A stretch of DNA of 64,000 bases from Orobanche coerulescens (taxonomy: Eukaryota; Streptophyta; Magnoliopsida; Lamiales; Orobanchaceae). The notes under the pieces were generated by a model. That model was not told where the DNA came from. It did no database searches and worked only from the letters and a program-made list of their open reading frames with translations. Of the stretch, positions 45,701 to 59,604 are shown in pieces. A program made the translations under genes and the position numbers. The stretch spans positions 172,536,501 to 172,600,500 of the forward strand of contig CM065809.1 in assembly GCA_033398695.1 (NCBI GenBank). Direction: 5' to 3'. The first letter of the stretch is position 1, and each line of letters begins with the position of its first letter.

Positions 45701-48700
45701 CGCAAATCATCTATTGTGATTCGCTTCAGTAGAGTCGTCTCCTGAGTTCCATCACCATCTTCTTTCATAACATAAAGCTCGGAGCTTCTACCTGCCGCCA
45801 GCCGCAAATACCACACCCCAGGCAAGACCTTCATTTGCCAGTAACCCAAATTGGCCATAACAAGGGTATCGACCAAATGTGGAGTATTTTTAGTTCCAAG
45901 AATCAACTGAAGACCCCGGGGGGGTTCTTGATCTTTCTCGGAGCAATGACCTGGTCACGTTTTTCTTCATTAGCATGATCGACTTATTACCAAAACTTTA
46001 AAGAGTTCATTACAAAATGTACCCTTGAGGTTGGACCTAATTACAGAGGAAAAGAACTAACATTTAAATTTACAAAAACATCAATGAGATTTTATTTTGT
46101 CTTACATTTACCCCCCTTCGTAAGCCAAAAATATTTCAATACCCACCTTCACGTATATAAAAATATTTGAGTTAGCCCCTTCTTTTAGCACTGAATCAGA
46201 CCTCAAGGCTATCTTTTAAATTTCAAAATTAGCTGGGAGTTTATTGTAATTAAGTAAACATCAAGGATTCTTTTTGCAATTATCCCGAGTTGAATTAACA
46301 AATCATTTACCTGTAAGAACAAGAGCTTCTAGTTCAAACACTGCCTGCAGTGTCCTGGTGTCAGCAAGATTCTCGAGCAATATGTTATCCAAGTCATGGC
46401 TGCAAAATATAATTTCATAAATGAATAGCTAATACATTGCGTATAGTGTTTGATGAATATTGAAAGTTTACAAGCCAATACCGGTAAGCCTTTTTTAATA
46501 GAAACTTACATAGCAACTAGAGGCTGCACAAGCCATGGTTCAGGAACATCAAGATTCATGGTGAGTGTTTTTGACAGTGGCATGTTCGCGAAAAACGCTT
46601 TGGGACCATGTATTGTATGATCAGTACTATTGAAGTCATCCTGACAAGTAAAGACATAGTGAGAAAATGGAAAGATGATTTTTTGAAAGAGTTATGAGCT
46701 AAGGGACATTGGGAATACCATTGTTGGCACAACATATCTGTAGTAGTTCTTCAAAGGAAGATCCACCATAGAACTCTGCAGGAGAAGCAATAATTTTTCC
46801 AACATGACAAGGACATGTGATAAACTCATTCACATATTCATAAAAGAATGTCCTAAATCACTTAAATGTGATGAATAGCATCAAAGGGAGAGGTGCACTA
46901 CATAAATGCAGTATAAGTATAGGAAACCATAATAAGTGTGAAATTAATATTCTATAAACTGAAGACGAGACATACCAAAATTATTACAGTAAATGCCATA
47001 CACTACAGAATTCTGAAATCCCTATTTGAACCCTCAATGAGCATTTTTTCAAGTGCAGCTCAACATTTTAGTATGAATACCCCTTTGTCGCTTGGTCTTT
47101 GACGGTCAAAATCGTTATGAGAATATTACGAAGATACTCATTTGAAGGCCAGAATGGCAGAATATGACAATATAATCCATGGAGCAACAGAAAATGTTAG
47201 AACTTGTCGAGGTATGGCCGGGGAATTAGCGATCACCACTGGATTACACCAAGGGTCTGCACGAAGCCCATTTCTGTTTATTTTTCTGATGGATGAGCTA
47301 AATAGAGTACATACCGAGCTACCTTGAACTATGACTTTTGCAGACGACACTGTATTAATTGAAGAGACAGAAGTAGAAGTCAACGCAAAATTGGAGCTAC
47401 GCCGGGACACACTAGAATCAAATGGGCTTTAGAGTCAGTAGAGATCGAAGACCAAACATATGGGGTGCAAGTTTAGGAGTCGTCGACAATGAGACTCTGG
47501 CATCATTCACTCGATGGACATGAGATACTGGGTAGTCAATAAATACATGGGTTCTCTTATTCAGAAAGATAACCATGACACTAGAATCAAAGGGCTTCAG
47601 AGTCAGTAGAGATCGAAGACCAAAATTGGAGCTACGCCGGGAGACACTAGTAGAGATCGAAGACCAAACATATGGGGTGCAAGTTTAGGAGTCGTCGACA
47701 ATGAGACTCTGGCATCATTCACTCGATGGACATGAGATACTGGGTAGTCAATAAATACATGGGTTCTCTTATTTAGAAAGATGGAGAAATACACCCACCC
47801 ATCCAGGTGATAAAAACAAAGGAAAAATTATACTCAAATATGTCACAAGCGTATGCAGTTCCGAGAAAAACTTACCATTGGATTGAGCACAAGTCTCATA
47901 CTTGGCTGAGTATACTTCGTTAGAATCCTAAGAAGGGCAGAGAGCTTTTGGCCAGAGGGACTCAAGGGATCAATAACAGCATCAATATGAATACTTGAAT
48001 TTGCATTTTCCAGAATAACAGCACTGTGGACAGTACAAGAATGAGAAAGAAAGAATCTTGGAGAATGAAACCTTTAGGACACAAATATATCGTACAAATG
48101 GAAACAAATAAAGGAATTTGATTGCTCGTTATTGATTTCACTTACAACAGGAAAATAACAAAATTACCTCTTGGTATTTGATTTATGCTACAAAATTGCT
48201 TCTAATACACAAATAGGATTGTCCGACAAAAATATTCTTCGACAAAAAAGTTCCAGTTAGCATTATACTAGCTCTGCTTATTACAAAAATCACATTTCAT
48301 TTAATACATTTATTGCCTGTTTATTTCAACAAATCAAATAGAGATATTTACAATATTATTAGAAAATAACATATTTATGTGATAGATTTAAATCATTCAC
48401 AAGAGAAAAAAATCGTTGTCTTAACTAGTGTTTTAGTTAAAGTATTATGTAACTCAAGCTCAGCATGTAAACACAAAAACAGAATTTGTCAGAGCACAAG
48501 TAATGTTGCTCATAAGAGAGGACATGGCAGCTTCTGAAAAGTAGAGGGTACCTGTATTCTGCACTCAATACCTCAAAACGGGCACTTTCAGAACTTCGAT
48601 CCCTCCTAGAAATTGAGGATGAGACGGCCATAACAATGTCACTGATAAATTTGCTGCAAAATGCAAAAACCTATCATAAGTATTCAGCCAATCAAGCAGC

Positions 48701-51700
48701 AAGAGTTCAAGATAGAAACCAAAAAAATGTTGCCAATGCAAAAAAAGAAAAAGAAAAAGAAAAAAGACAAAAAAAATTGGATGAGTCAATATAGGGCAGC
48801 ATTATTTCGAAGCATTCTTTCTATATAATATTGCAAATCAAAGTTCTACAATGAAACTGTGGTAACATAACATCTGAGCCTTAATCCAAAATGATATGGG
48901 GGTGGCTAGATAGTTAACAGAATAAACTAAATAGTTATTCACTAATAACATATGTATATATAGCATGGACAATAGAACACATTCATAGAAAGGGAAGCAT
49001 ATCAAAATATAAGGGGATAGAGTGACTATTTAAAACACTAGCATATGGCCATGACAGAAAAGAATCTATTGAAATAAAAAAGCAGTTCAGTATAAAATTA
49101 ATCATCATTAATAAGGTTAAGAAGGCTCGGTCCGACATTCTCGCCTTCTTCATGGAGCACGTGTCCATATAACTACTACTAGCTCGTTGAGTTTGGCTTG
49201 ACCAATTCTTGTTGCTGGATTTAATTATTTCCAATCAAATTAACTACAAAGGCTTTTATTCAAGAGCTCATCTGATTCAAAACTGGATTTTCCATGAGAT
49301 GCAATAACTCTATATTCTGCCCTTGTATCTGATTCTTAGCTAATACACCTTATTTAAAAGATGGAGTGAAGGCAAAGCTATATCAACCTTTTGATTCTCG
49401 CTAAGGATGATTCAATTTTTTATCACTTTCAAATGTGAAGATGCTGATTTTCTTGAGGATAGACAGTTTGTAGTGGTGCTTCTACCCCCCCCCCCCCCCA
49501 ACCCAGTTGCATTAATGTTAGCACATGAAAGAAACGATATAACATTCAGCATTAAATGAACAGAAACCTCCAATTCCCTCATCCAATTTTAATTTTTCTC
49601 CAATAAACTTCCTCCTCGACTAGGAAGGATGATATGACGATGACATCGTTACTGAGTAGAATTACCAAACATATTATCATAAATTGCTTATAGCTCTAAA
49701 CCAAGATAACATGCATCAGGATGTACGATACTCCCTCCGTTCAAAACAATAGGCCCACTTTGACTTTCACGCAGATTAGGAAATTGTAATTAATATTGTT
49801 GGAAAAATAAATTTGAATTATAATTTTCAGATATACCCTTTCATTAAATGGTGATAATACATGTTCATTAATCATGATGCATAGTAAATAAGCTGATAAT
49901 GCGGAAAAAAAACAAAATTTAATTTATAGTTTTGGAACAAATGAAAAAAGAAAGTGAGTCTATAGTTCTGGGACAGAGAGAGTAATGTTTATAGCTTCGT
50001 ACTACAAGAACTAAAGTTTGCACAATCTCATGATATTAAAAATGCCAGTAAGAGCAATTTGCTTGTGACATATATATGAAATAAGCACAATACTCCACTG
50101 GCATACCTTGTCAACGTGTCAGGATCTACACCATCCCACTTCAGATCTTCAATAATCTCAGCGATATGTTTTATCCGCTGCTTGAACTCTAGGGACTCGA
50201 GAAGATGCATATCATCGCTCAAGAATGTACTACCATCAAAGAGTTGGAGCACCTATGGGATACAATACTAAAATTATGAACATACTCTTCGAAAGCTGTA
50301 GGCACAAGATATCAGAACTAGTTGCAAAATGGAAATATTTCATTCGAGATACTTAGGGAGCATTTGGGAAGTAGGAACAAATTTAGATAGACATAGCACG
50401 AAATGAGGAGTGGGTTGGTGATGGAAAATGAATCATTATAGCATTCCAATGATTTGTATGTAAAGGTATTGATATTCCCTGCTTGATTTCAATCCAATGA
50501 TTGGTAATGGAAATGAAAACTATGAAACTTTTTAAGACCAAATTACCCTTCAAAGAAAAACAATTAAGTTAACAAAACTCAGCAATACAACTATATCACT
50601 ATTGACTAATTCAGGTCTGTAACTTAAATTAAGAAGGCTGAACTCACTCGCCCATTGGTAACAACTGCACTCACACCATGTTCAAGACCAATTGTCCTGT
50701 ACAAAAAGTGGGTAACCTGCACGTACATTAAGCAAATAATGTTAAAAAATATTATGGTTAGACATTTTAAATGACTTTTAAGCAGACTGAAAAGAAAAAT
50801 GTAACTATGAATATGATACTCACAAGCCACCTAAATAAAAGCTTTGGTGTATCAGTGTAAATGTCCTCACATATTTGTCATTGTTCAGTTATTTATTCAC
50901 GCTTAGTGCAACAAAGTCCTCGGGAACTAGGAAATGGGGTTGGATGATGATTGATGATCTGCTACCTTGGTGCTACTGAATATTACTATTTCAATTACAT
51001 TTGGATGGATTGTACTGACACCTAACTCCAGTGCAACTATACTAGCAAGGGGCATGCAGTGGAAAGGCAAAGTACATGGAGACAAACCTTGTAGAACTAT
51101 TGATAAAAAGAGAAAGTTCAATTATTTTGTTCTACAAAGCAAACGGATCTGACCCCAGAATTCAACTTATGCCCGCTTTAAATGAGAAAAGCTCATTAAA
51201 AAGGCAAAAGCATGACTTCATTTCTCTTGGATAAATATCAGAAGATTAAGAGCACACCTTATTTAAGTAAATCCTCATATTCTCAGCAGAAAATCCAGAG
51301 AGAGCAGACTCAAAGCCCTTAGATGGCAACCCATTTGCATCTGCTAACTGGGAGACCTTATCATTGAGTGCTGCATAGTTTTCAGTAGTCCCAGAAGGCA
51401 AAATATACTCCTGTTCATAGAATGAGCAGAGTTGATCCAGAAACTGGAGTACTCCTTTTTTATGGCTACAAAATAAATTACACAAGATAAGGTATAAACA
51501 GAATTATAACATCATCTCAACATTTTAGAACTCGGGCGAGGCGAACCTATATGAATTAGCAGTTATTTCAACTATTTTCATGAAGAAGAGGCACGGCAAT
51601 GATGCAACCTCATTAGCATTAAACAACACGCCGACCCGAGCATTTTTGGAGCCGACAATCTGCAATGTGATGCTAGCATTATAATCACGAAAATTAAAAG

Positions 51701-54700
51701 CATATATTTATTTAAGTACATCACAGCAAAACTTTCGAGTAAGGCAGCTTGCCTCAGATCAACTAAGGCTGAAATAAAGAAACATTGCAGAACTGTACAC
51801 ACTACATTCAACTAACCAAGGTGCAGATACTTCATCATATCTGGTTGTGTCATGTTGAAGTAATCAAGAAAAAGTTACTATGAAGATTAAGAGTTAACAT
51901 AAATTATTATGTTCTTTCTCTACTGTCCCAATCCATGACACAGTAAAGCTCTTATCTCTTCAAAATAATAAAGTAGAATATAAAAGCAAAACTCAGAGCT
52001 TGATTAATACAAGCCAAAGAGAAATACTTGAATACATCATTGGCCGAGGTTTCTCCTTACTCACTTAATCTAGTCCAGTTATATAAGGTGTCATAAGTAC
52101 ATAACGAGAACATGAGAATTTTGAACTTTGCTCTCCACCCTTGCATGAAGTGAAAATGCAACTAGTTCTTTCAACGATAAAAGCTACAGTAAAAAAGAAG
52201 GAACATCAAAGTGAGAAAAAAATCACTGGAGCAGTTTCCCATTTTCCGTCAGTCTGGTTACAACTGGCAAGGAATTCTAGGTTCAGCAGGAAAAATGGAA
52301 GTTTGAGCATCCTTACTTACTCTCCTTTACACAAAATTATCAAAGTTAACCATGAAAATTCAAACCTGAGAAACTGGATAATGTAATAAAACATAGTGTG
52401 GAATGTCTTACATAACATCAGAAAAATTTATAGCAGAAGAATGAATCAAATATAGCATTACCAATTTCAGCAAGAAATTATACCAGATAACGTATTCCTT
52501 CATGCAACAACTTCATCCCTTTCTTTGATGTGATATCAACAACAAGAAGATGAGTCACGGGCTTCAAATCATCGATTGCTGAAATCAAGACGCTAAAAAA
52601 ATCAGGTATCTTAATCATTAAAAAATTGAAGATCCTTATTTTTACTTAACAAGAACTTACTTCCAGGTGAATGCAAGTAGTAGAGGTCATTTAGTACAGA
52701 CTCCTTGGCAATAACTGATGCACACAAAGAGACAAATTTCGGTTTGGCCTTCCCATCTGCTATGATCTACAGGATTACAGCTTCTACAAAGTTTAGCAAG
52801 AGAAAAGCATACCACCAAAAAACTCAAATGATACACCACGTCTGAAGATGATACATTTAGCTGAGGAATTTTCAAAGAAAATGTACCGTCGGATTATAAC
52901 GCTGGACACCACTTTCAGAAAGAAATTTGTCCAGAACATCAGTATGAGAATTTATTTGTCCATAGTAGACTAGCTCCTGTATTCTCGGAAGCTCATCATT
53001 CATGGCATTTAAAAGAGCCTCCTGGTCATAGAGATCCAACAAATTATTTTCATGTCAGATAAATGCTACTATTGAAACCAATGTTGGTAACAAATATTTT
53101 GAGAGGCTCATTCTGGGTTGGTATTACAATATCCATTCAGAAGGCCACATCGGCCACCACTAACAGAGACTTTATAGAGCACAAATTATTAAAACAAGGA
53201 CGGCTGCGAACCGCCGCGTTGCGGCGGAGCGATGACTATTCGTGTATACGTGTGTCGGGTTTTAGGCGGTTAGCTTGTTTCTGCATTACAGTTATAGTAG
53301 GAGCCTGAGTTTTGTTAGCCGTTCACTCTTTTAAACATTTGTTAAATTTAAAATTCTGTTTCTTATGGGCCAGCCCCTTTTGTTTTGGGCTAAACACATT
53401 TTGGTTATCTGTTGTATCTGCAAAGATGGGCATAACATATGCACATGTTGGGCTGAAACAAACCAAAAATCGGGCTGAATAGTGGGCCTTGGTTTTGGGC
53501 TAAAAAAGAAACGGGAGCCGAAACGACAATGCATGCGTCGTTTAATGACGCTGCATTATATATATAGTAATAACAAAAACAGCTTCCCAAAATTAGAAAT
53601 ATCACCTTAAAATGTTCCAAATGTGAGGCCCTTTAAGACATGCAATACGTGGCTTGCTGCATGTTGTTGACAACTTCTACGCGGCAGTTTTCTTAGGGTT
53701 ACGGCTTCAAAATATTTATTTTCCACATATTTTAATCAAGTGGGAAAAAAATTGTGGGTGGTGGTGCTTTCCAAATTCCCCAGATTCTAAACCCTAAAGT
53801 GCTAAATGTCAATGGCCCATGTCTGTTTGTGCTTAAAAGCTTAGTAGCCCAGCGCTTTATATTACCTAAAAAAACGACAACGCAGGCGTCGTTTAATGAC
53901 GCTGCGTTATATATATAGTAATGTTGCATAGTCACATGTAAATGTTACGTCTTTTGCAAGTATATAATTTATGGCACCAAATTCAGGAGCAGATCAAAAT
54001 TCAATATGAGAGGGGCAATAATCGATTGTCGAAGACAGAAAGGTAGAATCAACACCTAAAGAAGTTAAATCCAAACTACACAACAAAAATGAAACCAACA
54101 TAAATTATAGAAATAGTGGGATGCAGAAGTAGAATTTATCAATGATGGAAGAATTGAACTTTATACTTATGATCGTCACAAGCTGAATTATAATCAGAAA
54201 TGCACTACCTCATTGGGTTCATGGACGAGTCCATTAAACAAGAGAGAGCACTCCAGCTTAGTCAAACCCAGTTTAAAAGCAGACATGGAGCTTTCCTGAG
54301 ATAGTTCATTCCATGTTTGCTCCTTCTCCAGTCTCAGTAGAGTATCTTGAGGGGGTGATTTTGCCGTTGGCCTAAAGAGGGGAACAATGCATAAGATATT
54401 TGTAAACTGATAACATAATCTAGAAGTAACTTGAACATAATTCCAATGGGACCAGAAGTAAAGAAAACCATCCAACACGCATTACTAATCATTATCTGCA
54501 CCTTAATCCCAACTACGTTGGGGTCGGTGGCATAAACATTATAGTGGCAATAAATAGGCAAAAGTAGGTTATACTATAAAATCATGCAAAAAGCAAACTA
54601 GCACAGTTTTGGGCCGGATGCCCTTCCTGCCGCAACCCTTAAAAGAAGGGGAAATGACATGAAATTCCAAAACCGTCATCATCAAATAGTTTTTCCACTT

Positions 54701-57700
54701 GCAAGGAAAAAATCATGAGACGCCCATGAGTTGAGATAATTGCTATAGTCATGTCTCATTACAGGATTGATACTCATAAGAGGAAAAATCAAAGTGAGGG
54801 TAATATTATAGTTGGCGGCGTGCAATGTCATAGTGTCTTACAATATTGTTTCCACAAAAGCCCCTTCTACATGATGCATTTCAGGGTTGTCTTCTGCACC
54901 TGACTCCATTCTCAATTTGTTCACCTATAATTGGAAAATGCACAAGTAAGAAAAAAAAAACACATAAGATATTGTCTTAGAGTACCCCGTGAACAACAAA
55001 GAGCAGATCACCGATGGTGTATATTTGGTTCAAGGAAATGGTCATCCTGTTTGATTTGCGGGGACCAAAACAAAAAGGGATGAACAATTTTGGTTAGCTC
55101 AATCTCGTTCATATCAGCTTGTTTGACTGAATCAACCAAAAAAAAAAAAGAATATTGGCCTTTGGCTGCAATGGTATTCCTTGTAGAAAGTTCCTTAAGA
55201 ATAAAGAGACCAAATCACATACGTTACTCAAAAACTGGAATGCAATTAGAGTCCCATGATTTTCCTTGATGTAACTGAAAAGGCGAATTATCTGTCAACA
55301 GAATAAACATATCATCAGGAATTCAGGATAATAAAGAGTGATAGCCTACGTTCACACAACAAGACATATGTGATTTTCCAGCAACCAGTCAATATTCTCC
55401 GATTGTCTTAGTGTACCAACATCAATCCATACTGTGTTTTCTCTAAAAAATTATTTTCTAGCATGCCTATACAATAATTCATTTTATAGGTGTTATTTTA
55501 TACTCTATTTCATTCCAGTCTGTCCTTTTTTTTTAGTTTTTTTTTCTTTATTAGAAAAGAAGTCTGTAAGGCCTCAGTATGATCAGCTTCCCTCTGATTA
55601 AGAGAAGGAATTTCCCAATAAGATTTACAAAATGATTCATATATTGTCAAAAACACTTGGCTATTGCCATGTAAAACAGACTAATGTGCCAATCACTTGG
55701 AACTATATCAGCTAAAGTAATTACCGAACTAGAAATGTCTTCGTTGTCATCCTTCAATTGACCAACTGGAAGTTCACCATCATTTGCTTCGATCTTCTCG
55801 ACCAGTTTTGCAGAGTACAATATTACACCAAACCTCATAGGAAGATTGTTCTCAAACAATGAAATGATCATATCAACTGCCTGTAGTATTTAAATTGATT
55901 CTAGAGGCATCAGAAATCAATAAATATGAGGCATTTGCAAATAAAAACTAAAAGTGACAATAGAAAAAAAAAAACTTGCCTCAAGCCCACAGAGAGATGC
56001 AGGATCCAGAACAAAAACTGCATGGAACATGTTTTTACGTATATAATGTAATTGTCCAGGGAAGACTGGCATCAATATCTAGGATACGAGATGGAAAAAA
56101 CATGTAAGCAATCTAAATATTTGAAGGACTTAATGTTGATAAGGAAAAATGAGATCTATACCTCATTTATATTGCTTCTCCAACGCTTGTACATGGCATC
56201 CACTTCCAAGTTATTGATGTAGTGAACATATAGAGAGCGAAAATCAACACGAAATGCATATGATTCTGAAGGGGGCAAAACTGAAAGGAATTTCCTCAAA
56301 GTGCTAGGAGGAATCTAGATATCATCAACATTCAGCATTAGCCTTAAGATTCAGAAAATATCAATGAAGTCAAGCCCAGCTTATATCTCAGACTTGGAAC
56401 TCAACTCTAGTGAATATAAGTAATGTAAACAGAAGATATTTTCCTCGAAATATATGCCCGAATTATAGATAATGATACAAGGTATTTCGTTAATGTTGTA
56501 ACAATTAATTGAACAATATTTTAAGATGGTCATTCCCACACTACTTTTATGCAAAAATTTGTCAAAAATACATTTAATTATGAAAATCTATTAGAATCTA
56601 AAAACTCAACTTCTACTCCCATCCAACTATATAGACCAAATGATAACTCGTTTCTGATCAAAAAAGGTTCTATTAATTCTTGAAAGCCTAAAACTGAAAC
56701 TAGGACATTCTTGTAGATAAGGTTATCACGATGCCAAGGCAAACCAAGGCGCTACTACAGCCTAGGCGACAATTAAGCGCCAAATCAAAATATATCTAAT
56801 AAAATAAAATAGTATATACCAATATTTCATATTAAAAAAATTATAAACAATTAATATGAAGTTTATAAATACTAAAATAAGTCTTGTTTGTTGCTCACAT
56901 TGTCCCACTTAAAGCTTGAGGGTGTGATTTTGGTGTTTTTCAGTTAAATAATTGGATGAGATAGATCGGTAAGTTGTGTAAGTAGAGATGGTGAGTGTGT
57001 GGTGGAGATTAAAAGGTGAAAAGTAATGATAGTGAGCGTGTGGTGGAGATTAAGTGATATCATTGTAATTGTTTGATGTGAGTGTGTGGGAGTTATACAC
57101 GTAAAACTTCTAAAGCCACAAAAAAGCGCTAGACTTAAAGCTTTGAGAAGGGCGGATGGGGTATCTTGTAATGAGATTTTTCAGTTTTTAACTCCATGGT
57201 CTTTTTAAACAATAGAAAGAAATTTCTCATTTATTTATTAGACTTTCAAGTACTTCTATAGATATACATTATACCTAAGGATAATTTGGTCATTCACCAC
57301 TTATTAGGTCATTCACCACCACTTATTAGAATTAAAACCCTACACCCAACGAAACTCTTCCTCATACCAGCCGCCGTCTTCCTCCATCTGTCCGTCTGCC
57401 TTACTCTTCCTTTTTTTTCAGCCAGTCTCCCTCTCTCTTCCTTTTTTTCCAGCCTGTCTCCCTCCATCGGAGGCGCATCTACGCGCGCCCCAAGACCGTC
57501 TTCTAGCCCATCTCCCTCCTGCCCTCGCCCGCCCGTAACATTGAAAGATATATTTTTTTTAAAAATGATCCCGATTCGGCGATTAGGTGTACCCTAACAC
57601 GCCTAAGAAACCCCAAGCGACGACTTATCCACGTTGCTCAATGGCCGGCTGGCTAAACCGCCCAGCCGTCAAGGCATCGCATGCTTACCGAAGCAGCATT

Positions 57701-58998
57701 AAAAACCTAGGGTGACCATGTCAGACTTGGCTACATACCTTAAGTTTTTTATACTGATCTGCCAATGACAACTCCTGATGGACCGTATCTATCAGCCTGG
57801 AAAAAATGCAATAATATATAACATCATGAGTCAGCAATAAGTTGTCAGGTCAAAACTTGTACAAACATTCGAAGAATTTCAAGCAATTATTATATCAACT
57901 AAGTTGATATTTAAAAGGAAAGAAGGAAGGCGATCTAGAAATCGTGCTTAACTATAGAAAATATCAGTATTGTACTTTAATTTATATTGAAGTCCCTTAC
58001 CTTTTGACATCAGGTTCGTAAGGTCAATATATACTTCTCGTCATCATCATCATTTGTTTTGTCTTATCGTGCATTTAACAATACCAAATACTCGGGGGTG
58101 GGTTTAAAAGGAGAAGAGTGTAAAAAGAGATAAGAGAGGCAGAAAAATACTACATGGTTAAATGGAGATAGAGATGATAAGGAAAGAAGACTCATAACCC
58201 ACAAATTCACACATAAATAGCTAAATCTTTACAAAGTGAAATAGGTTGACTTTTGATGATGAGAAGATATTGTAGTGAAAACTCATTTATAGAATGACAC
58301 TAAGGTACATAGCATAATCAACCAATATATCTCTAAACAAAACGGAATAATCAGATTCTATAGAATCTGGATATTTCATCTCATCAGCAAACAGGTTACA
58401 GAGCACAAAATAATATGCATCGAAAATAAGAAGCAACTTCTTAGGAACAATAAGATGATCAAAACTTTATGCTGGTATTTATGATTCAGCTTACCCTCCA
58501 TGCATTAACCTACTATTATTTGGCCCATGTATATTGATGCAGAACAACCTGCGTGTGCTCCAGATTATGATTAAAAACAACAAGCCTGGCTTCACACCGA
58601 GGCAACCGTAGGCGTACCTAGGTTTCTTGAGCGCACCCAAGACAATAGAATCACGCAGATTCACACAAGAAAGCAAAATATTTGCTGAGAAAATTTTTTA
58701 CTCTGAGTTTAACCCCCACACCCAAAAAAAAAAAATAAAAAAAAAATAATCCCCATAATTCACAGATTCGGAAGAATGTAAGTTGCTTTATGCTTTATCC
58801 CCAACAATGAGCAGACAAAGGATGTACCATGAAGAAATTAACAAAAGTAAAAAAGGAATAACTGATGGGAACGAAGTCTTACCGATGAAGGTCAATGTCT
58901 TCGACATTGATTAAGGCTCCATTTAGAGCAATTAAGGACTTGCCAGGGGGTATCATTCGCTGATTTGCAATAATTTCATCTTTTATGGAGTCATTTAG
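42715..58998 (-). CDS. UGGT: UDP-glucose:glycoprotein glucosyltransferase (5' end outside window)
   Basis: ER-lumen folding sensor (EBS1 in Arabidopsis): it adds glucose to N-glycans of misfolded glycoproteins so that calnexin/calreticulin retain them. Thirty exons keep phase from 58998 to a TGA at 42717-42715: 58883-58998, 57739-57796, 56162-56314, 55980-56078, 55725-55880, 55223-55291, 54842-54924, 54209-54371, 52887-53021, 52661-52766, 52484-52578, 51547-51659, 51258-51465, 50648-50716, 50107-50252, 48552-48653, 47876-48023, 46719-46775, 46510-46640, 46311-46399, 45601-45950, 45401-45496, 45187-45251, 44739-44841, 44463-44621, 44235-44375, 44094-44137, 43885-43999, 43578-43730, 42715-42888. 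They encode 1231 residues; the Arabidopsis protein has about 1613. The GT24 domain has [39 protein letters not shown] with the DxD motif, and [13 protein letters not shown]. It ends KAEL, an HDEL-like tail. Two introns use GC donors. Confidence 0.95.
47134..47800 (+). mobile_element. LINE reverse-transcriptase fragment in a UGGT intron
   Basis: In the intron between exons 46719-46775 and 47876-48023. It encodes [37 protein letters not shown] and, after a stop and in the same region, [11 protein letters not shown], which is the RT palm with its F-A-D-D box. The fragment is 5'-truncated and frame-broken. Two 132-bp direct copies (47439-47570 and 47651-47782) lie at its 3' part. It is antisense to UGGT and different in sequence from the LINE at 6895. 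Confidence 0.8.
49484..49500. repeat. Poly-C tract in a UGGT intron
   Basis: A run of about 14 C. A simple repeat; length uncertain in any assembly. Confidence 0.8.
49730..49985. mobile_element. Stowaway-like MITE in a UGGT intron
   Basis: The left end ACTCCCTCCGTTCAAAACAA and the right end, reverse-complemented, ACTCTCTCTGTCCCAGAACT form imperfect terminal inverted repeats. The inner pair GGCCCACTTTGAC and GAAAGTGAGTC also matches. Flanking TA dinucleotides fit a Stowaway target. About 255 bp, non-coding, in the intron between exons 48552-48653 and 50107-50252. Confidence 0.75.
53521..53922. repeat. Pair of 51-bp hairpin-forming direct repeats in a UGGT intron
   Basis: 53521-53571 and 53872-53922 match at about 48 of 51 positions. 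Each contains GGCGTCGTTTAATGACGC or GCGTCGTTTAATGACGC, which folds into a stem, followed by TTATATATATAGTAAT. They are 351 bp apart in the same orientation inside the intron between exons 52887-53021 and 54209-54371. They may be the ends of one element or a diverged tandem duplication. Confidence 0.65.
56720..57690. mobile_element. Possible inverted-repeat transposon in a UGGT intron
   Basis: GGTTATCACGATGCCAAGGC at the left and, reverse-complemented, GGTAAGCATGCGATGCCTTG at the right resemble each other, and GCGCC/GGCG-rich words cluster at both ends. The interior holds a repeated GTGTGGTGGAGATTAA phrase (57000 and 57040) and a CT-rich stretch at 57340-57540. No TSD identified. It occupies most of the intron between exons 56162-56314 and 57739-57796. 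Confidence 0.35.
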
Positions 58999-59302
58999 CT
59001 GCACATCAGTCCCGCAAATGACATCATACATTTACTGAAGCCACACTCAAAGTACAAATCTAGCTATCTATCTAACTAATATAAAAGAGCGAATAACCCA
59101 GGGTTTTGTAGTTTTTAATGGTTAAAATGCAATTACACATTGTCTGACAAAATGGAATTAGGGAGCCTAACAGGTGAAGAACCTAACTAAATGATAAACC
59201 ACCCAATTAAGCAGGTTGGAAACGAAAACACATGCATAAATCTGTCCTTTAACAGATTAAATAAATACGAAATAAAACAAATCAAAGTAAAATTACATCA
59301 AG

Positions 59303-59604
59303 TGTGAAATAAATAAGTCCGTGTCCTCACTGACCGTCCCCTTTTGCCGAGTACATATAGATCCCAAACGAGTTGGCCATGGGATCTTCTCGGTACCACC
59401 TCAATAGCTCTTGTTTTAACGTTGCCCATCTCAACTTCGGAAAATGATGCCGAGTCCACTGAAACCAATGCAGCACCCACCCTCCATCACCATAAGGGCA
59501 GTCTCCACCTTATTCCCTCGGATGTACGGTGGAGCCGAAAATACTGCTCAGCTCGGGATATCCAACCCTCGGGGTTGGCCCCGTTAAAACCGGGTAGGGT
59601 TATG
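59303..59604 (-). repeat. Gag-derived direct repeat, copy 1
   Basis: Matches 62092-62398 in the same orientation at most positions (for example GAGTTGGCCATGGGATCTTC and GGTGGAGCCGAAAATACTGC in both). It encodes the gag N-terminal domain on the minus strand and is joined directly to RT sequence at about 59605. Confidence 0.85.

Noticed and set aside
45990..46310. Possible MITE related to the one at 4927-5142
   Set aside because: Shares the TACCCTTGAGG-type wording and a rough inverted arrangement, but the arms are too diverged to define ends by eye.
57286..57597. 103-codon frame in a UGGT intron
   Set aside because: CT-rich composition gives a Ser/Pro/Leu translation without family similarity; it lies within a suspected transposon.
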